From: Trichobilharzia regenti
Taxonomy: Eukaryota > Platyhelminthes > Trematoda > Strigeidida > Schistosomatidae
Direction: 5' to 3'
Assembly: GCA_944472135.2 (NCBI GenBank)
Contig: OX235264.1
Span: 87,120,319 to 87,184,318, forward strand
Length of the DNA stretch: 64,000 nucleotides
Of this stretch, positions 59,571 to 64,000 are shown piece after piece (position 1 is the first letter of the stretch; the number at the start of each line of letters is the position of its first letter). Under the pieces are notes generated by a model. It did not search any database. It was not told the DNA's origin and saw nothing but the letters and a program-made list of their open reading frames with translations. The translations under genes and the position numbers were made by a program.

Positions 59571-60857
59571 ATTTTCAGCATGGATATCGGTAGCCCAAAT
59601 TTTGCAGGCTGACCATAGATATCAGGTGTGCGTCGGCAGGGGATCGAACCTCGGACCATGTGCATGGTCGACGAGAGTTCTAACTACTGTGCCACCGACG
59701 CACAGGTAGGTTATGATTTACGTGCTTTGTGACGCCAGTGTGACAGAAGCAAGAAGGATTCATCAATCAATTTGAAACTGATTTCAAATCCAAGTATACC
59801 AGTGAGAAGCATAACCGTCAACAGTTTGGTCACTATAGCGGTCACAGGTATACAGCGCTAAGATGTTTCATTTTATACTGATGGTATTTCATTAGCAGTT
59901 TTTTAAATTCCATCATGAGTGGCAAAAGTTAATCTCCTTTACATGATTATATGACAAGTATCGCCAGCGGTATTTTTAGCTCATATGATTATTAGAAGCC
60001 TACATTATAATCGATGGTTTTGTGTCCTCGGCTGTATTTTAAGTTTTTTTTCTAGTTTAGTACACTGAAGTACAAAGTCACTGAAGACCCTGTGAATACC
60101 AAAAAACTATGAACTTTTTCATAAAAGACCTCAGGAGGAGAGTGATTGATAAATTTTACCGGCCAGGTTATCGACTCATTATTAATAGTTGATTTTTATG
60201 TGCAGTGATGCAAACAGTAACTTTTTCCAGTGTATTTGGGAAAGATTTGGACTTCAGTAAGTCAAAAGTAATCATAAGCGCTGACTTCATCAGCTGTATT
60301 AGTTCTAATTCAGTAATTTGTAAAGACGAAGGCAAGCATTTATATTGGTTGCTGTTAAGCATAGAAGAGCAAAAACAAAAGATAACAAGGTGATAAGGAT
60401 GAGGGCAGAGTAGATTTTCATTAACACCATTGGCCGAGGTGATGAGAATTACAACCTATCCATTTCCTTTAATTCGTCAATCCCAATCCCTACGGTCAGA
60501 GTTTAAAGACTTTATGAACTGGTAGAAAACACTCTTGGCTCTATTTTCTCTTACCTCAAAACAACACATCAGTTAGCAATTAATTAATAGTGTACGCTAT
60601 TATCAACCAAGTGATCTTCTTTATCCAAGACTCTGGAGCCAATAACAACACGGCTAACATGATGATTCCACTGGGATGTACTGATTCTACTGAAGTATCG
60701 GTAGAAAAATAATTAATGAAAAGAGCAAAATGAGCAGTTCAGCTTAGAGGTTATTTTCTGATAATTCGGGGGAATTCTCCCAATCCAGTAACAATTCTCA
60801 AAACAGATTAAATAGATTTTTATATAATTTATTATTGTTGTTTTTTGTCATGTCTAG

Positions 60858-61010
<153 letters not shown>

Positions 61011-61686
61011 TAACAACACTCGATGAAGATAATAGATAAATATTCTATGGATGTATGTGGCAGTAAATTTCAGTGTACATTCTTACACACCTTTATTAAT
61101 CTGCTAAATGTGGTAAACATAAATGTCATTGAATGTCACTTAATTTTTACCCCCTCATCTAATGCACCCAAATTTTGTAAAATAAGGTATCAAAATGTGA
61201 GACAGTATTTAATTCTCCAACACTCAGGCTCAGTTTTGTAAGATAAGGAGTGATGACTTGTGTAATAGGAATGATTCAACACCTGTCCCAGATATCTGGA
61301 AAATTCTACTACCTCTACGACAAATAGGAGAGAATGAAGAAAACTATAAAGCTCAAGTTTCGAAGTCGTGTGATCATAATTGATATGATTATGAACAGCA
61401 ATAAATTGTGTTTGAAACATTATCCAGCGAGTAATACTGTTTCACTCTGTGATATATCTAATAAACAAACTAATGTGGAACTACTTACTACCACAGTGCT
61501 CAAGTTTTACACATACATTAATAAGGAGTGATGACTTTCTTGTAAATTGAAATTTACTCTCTTCATAATCATAAGTAGTCAGTTTAGCATAAAAGTACTT
61601 GATATTTTTGAAGTAAATAAGGTTAATATTTATGAGAAACAGTGTTACATCACACTAATAAAAATAATCTAATCCCAGTAATAAGC

Positions 61687-61840
61687 ATAATCGAACCCTG
61701 GCGGTGGGTGCGTACTGATGAAGAGTCGCAAACTAGGACGAAACAGCTGTCCAGTACTCCCAGCTTGTTTTCCAGTGGTTCTCTAACTGATGTCAACTCA
61801 TGATTAAATCCTCCATGTAATCTAAAATACTCAAAAAATA
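61687..61840 (+). repeat. SINE-B 3' part with hammerhead fold (unit 2)
   Basis: The duplicate of 39243-39395; the fold lies at 61712-61757. Stem I is intact but stem II has GTCGC where unit 1 has GTCCC. Confidence 0.8.
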
Positions 61841-62223
61841 TATTTGGTAGAGTAGTTAATTTTGAATGAAATAAATATTGATTTCTATTGGTAGGTTAAT
61901 AAAATGAAAGCACAATGTTACATTCATTGAATGACTTTAAATTCTCCGTTATCTTGTTTCATAATTTGGAAATACTTGGTCTTTGTTGGCCTATTGGCTA
62001 GCAGTATAGATACTTCAGTGATGCCTTGACATCGATTTTGTGCCATTTGGTTGATAATTGCTGGCGGCAGAATCCAGGAAACGTGCTTCTTTTTATTTAA
62101 GACTTGTCAAGTGGGCATAACTGAATCAAAGATCTTATATTCCATTGGTAGCCATAAAGAAGCCTATTGAAATGTTTTATCAATAGGCTTCGAAATTACA
62201 AAGGTAATAAAGAAGTATGAAAG

Positions 62224-62995
62224 AGAAGTACTTGCTTTTACTGGAGTGTACTATCTGTCAAATAGTATCTCATCAGTCCGCTCCGTCCTCCTTTATGGTT
62301 GTGAGACCTGGCCACTGAGAGTGGAAGACATGAAAAGACTAGCTGTCTTTGATCATAGGTGCCTGCGTTCTATTTCCCGTGTAAAGTGGCATAAAAAGGT
62401 GAGCAACATGGAGGTTAGGCGTAGAGTTCTAGGTAAACAGGGGAAATCAATCGACGAAGTCGTGAAGCTACAAAGACTGAGATGGTTAGGACATGTGTTA
62501 CGTATGCCAAGCCATCGCCTCCCTCGACGAGCTATGCTAGCGGATATAGGGTCAGGCTGGAAAAAAACTAGCGGCGGTCAAACAAAAACTTGGCCGAACC
62601 AGTCAATGAAATCTACAACAGTTAGTCTAAGCCACGTAGAAAGGTGTAGACTTCCAGGCTGGGGTCCTCGGGACGGTAAAAATCTATGGTTGGAAACAAT
62701 TGGTGACATGGCTCAAAATCGTTCTCAGTGGCTAACGCAGATGCATCCACTCCTTGTGACTTATGATCTTCAATGAAACTGTTTTGTATTTCTTTATTAC
62801 TCCTTTGTCTCACACCTCTGCTCACTGTTTCTATTATGCTTTTCTTGTACTTTCTTCTCTTGCTTCGCGTGCTACACGGAATGTGGCGACTTGAACTTCA
62901 GCACATTTGTGCAAAATTCTATGTCGAAAATAGACAGACAGACAGACAAATAGTATCAGATGTGTCAGTCTTAGTCATTCCATTAGAATAAATTC
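62224..62995 (+). mobile_element. Non-LTR retrotransposon 3' fragment (unit 2)
   Basis: The duplicate of 39780-40550, open frame 62246-62776 with a few substitutions (for example Asp to Gly and Gly to Ser). Confidence 0.85.
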
Positions 62996-63155
62996 AGAAA
63001 ATGCAATTGGCTTCAAAACTTATTCCCCTTTTTTTATTTGTTTCGGATAACTCCCATTATCACTGTGTTGTTTATCTATAGTTGCATAGCCCTACATAAG
63101 TTAGTTGGCTTAAGTATCAGTTTTCGTCTTTTAGTTAAACATTAAAATTTTTTTC

Positions 63156-64000
63156 ATGCATTTATTCCCCTTGATAAATTTGAATAAAGCGAGAACAACA
63201 TTGATTTGTGCAGAATAACATGGTACCATCATTTATTTCGTTGGCTTCTCGTCAGCTGCTTACAGCCTAAATAAATTTTCAGGTTTAAGTACAGAAACGT
63301 TTTAACGTACTTGCAAATTTTACATGTTGACAGAAAGTTTCACAACTAGTAAACAGTGCTCAGAAAATTGCGCTTATATAGTTTTTACACAGGCAGTTCA
63401 AGTTAAAAAATAATAAATAAATGTATGTATATAATGGTAAGGGATGTGCGTTGGATGCATAGTGACTAATAAGTTAGGTAACAATGTACTGAGTTGAACT
63501 CAAATCATAGAAACAAGAGACAAACAAAATTACAGATTATAAAAGGAGGGTGAGGTTAAAGACAAAATTACACAATCAGATGAGAGATGCAAAGTGACTA
63601 ATAAGTTAGGTAACAATGTACTGAGTTGAACTCAAATCCTAGAAACAAGAGACAAGCAAAATTATAAAGGAGGGTGAGGTTAAATAAAGACAAAGATTAC
63701 GCAATCAGATGGGAGAAAAAAGACATCCAGTTACCAAGGCAAGGAAAGACTAATAACTGATTCTTTCTGAACACATAGATCTGGTTTCAAGCGTTTGATA
63801 GAAATTGCTTCGGCAAACTTGAGGAGAATGGAGCTCCTTTGTCTATTAATAATTTTGAAGGATTTCTCGATTTCCACCTCATGACCCGTGTCGAGGAGAT
63901 GTCTGGTAATAGCCTGTGTAAAAACTATATAAGCGCAATTTTCTGAGCACTGTTTACTAGTTGTGAAACTTTCTGTCAACATGTAAAATTTGCAAGTACG
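63156..64000 (-). mobile_element. Penelope-like element remnant with inverted arms, running off the window
   Basis: Starts CATGCATTTATTCCCC. Minus strand 63982-63731 encodes ITRHLLDTGHEVEIEKSFKI then INRQRSS, LLKFAEAISIKRLKPDLCVQ: the end of a GIY-YIG region. 63297-63395 and 63905-64000 are inverted arms. Inside, a unit of about 130 bp is repeated in tandem (GTGACTAATAAGTTAGGTAA at 63467 and 63595). Confidence 0.8.

Overview
The window looks like nuclear DNA from a schistosome or a very close trematode. It is AT-rich, its genes are sparse with long introns, and it is packed with repeats of the kind known from that group: tRNA-derived SINEs carrying hammerhead-ribozyme folds (Smα-like), RTE-clade and CR1-like non-LTR retrotransposons, Penelope-like elements (PLEs) with GIY-YIG endonuclease remnants, solo LTRs and small DNA transposons. 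No bacterial, organellar or viral gene content was recognised. The species cannot be fixed from sequence reading alone.

The one host gene I can reconstruct is a PRDM14-type transcription factor on the + strand, nine coding exons between 10004 and 45087. All nine exons join in frame to give 2292 nt (763 residues): a low-complexity N-terminus (exons 1-2), a divergent PR domain (exons 3-4), a long Asn/Ser-rich linker (exon 5) and five zinc fingers (exons 6-9) that closely match the PRDM14 finger array. Intron 7 appears to use a GC-AG splice pair.

The main structural event is a tandem duplication. Sequence beginning at 29041 is repeated from 50810 at about 99% identity, so the period is 21,769 bp. 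Unit 1 (29041-50809) carries exons 5-9 plus downstream DNA. Unit 2 starts at 50810 and reaches at least 63153, where a PLE insertion begins and runs off the window. Unit 2 holds intact second copies of exons 5, 6, 7 and 8; a second exon 9 would lie beyond the window if the duplication continues. Each unit has private insertions with clean target-site duplications. The result is either a real young duplication downstream of the gene or two haplotypes wrongly joined in the assembly.

Layout: 1-9.9 kb, upstream DNA with a CR1-like element (minus strand) and SINE/RTE debris; 10.0-28.1 kb, exons 1-4 with TE-rich introns, including a PLE palindrome at 13.4-14.1 kb; 29.0-40.7 kb, first copy of the repeated segment with exons 5-8; 40.7-50.8 kb, exon 9, three solo LTRs and a Merlin-like DNA transposon with TTAGGG-like DNA nested in a CR1-like fragment; 50.8-63.15 kb, second copy; 63.16-64 kb, another PLE. 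Notable signals beyond the gene are a shared C-to-A change at core position 3 of otherwise well-kept hammerhead folds in two SINE families, and an inverted-repeat element in unit 2 that carries a 123-bp piece of the neighbouring intron.
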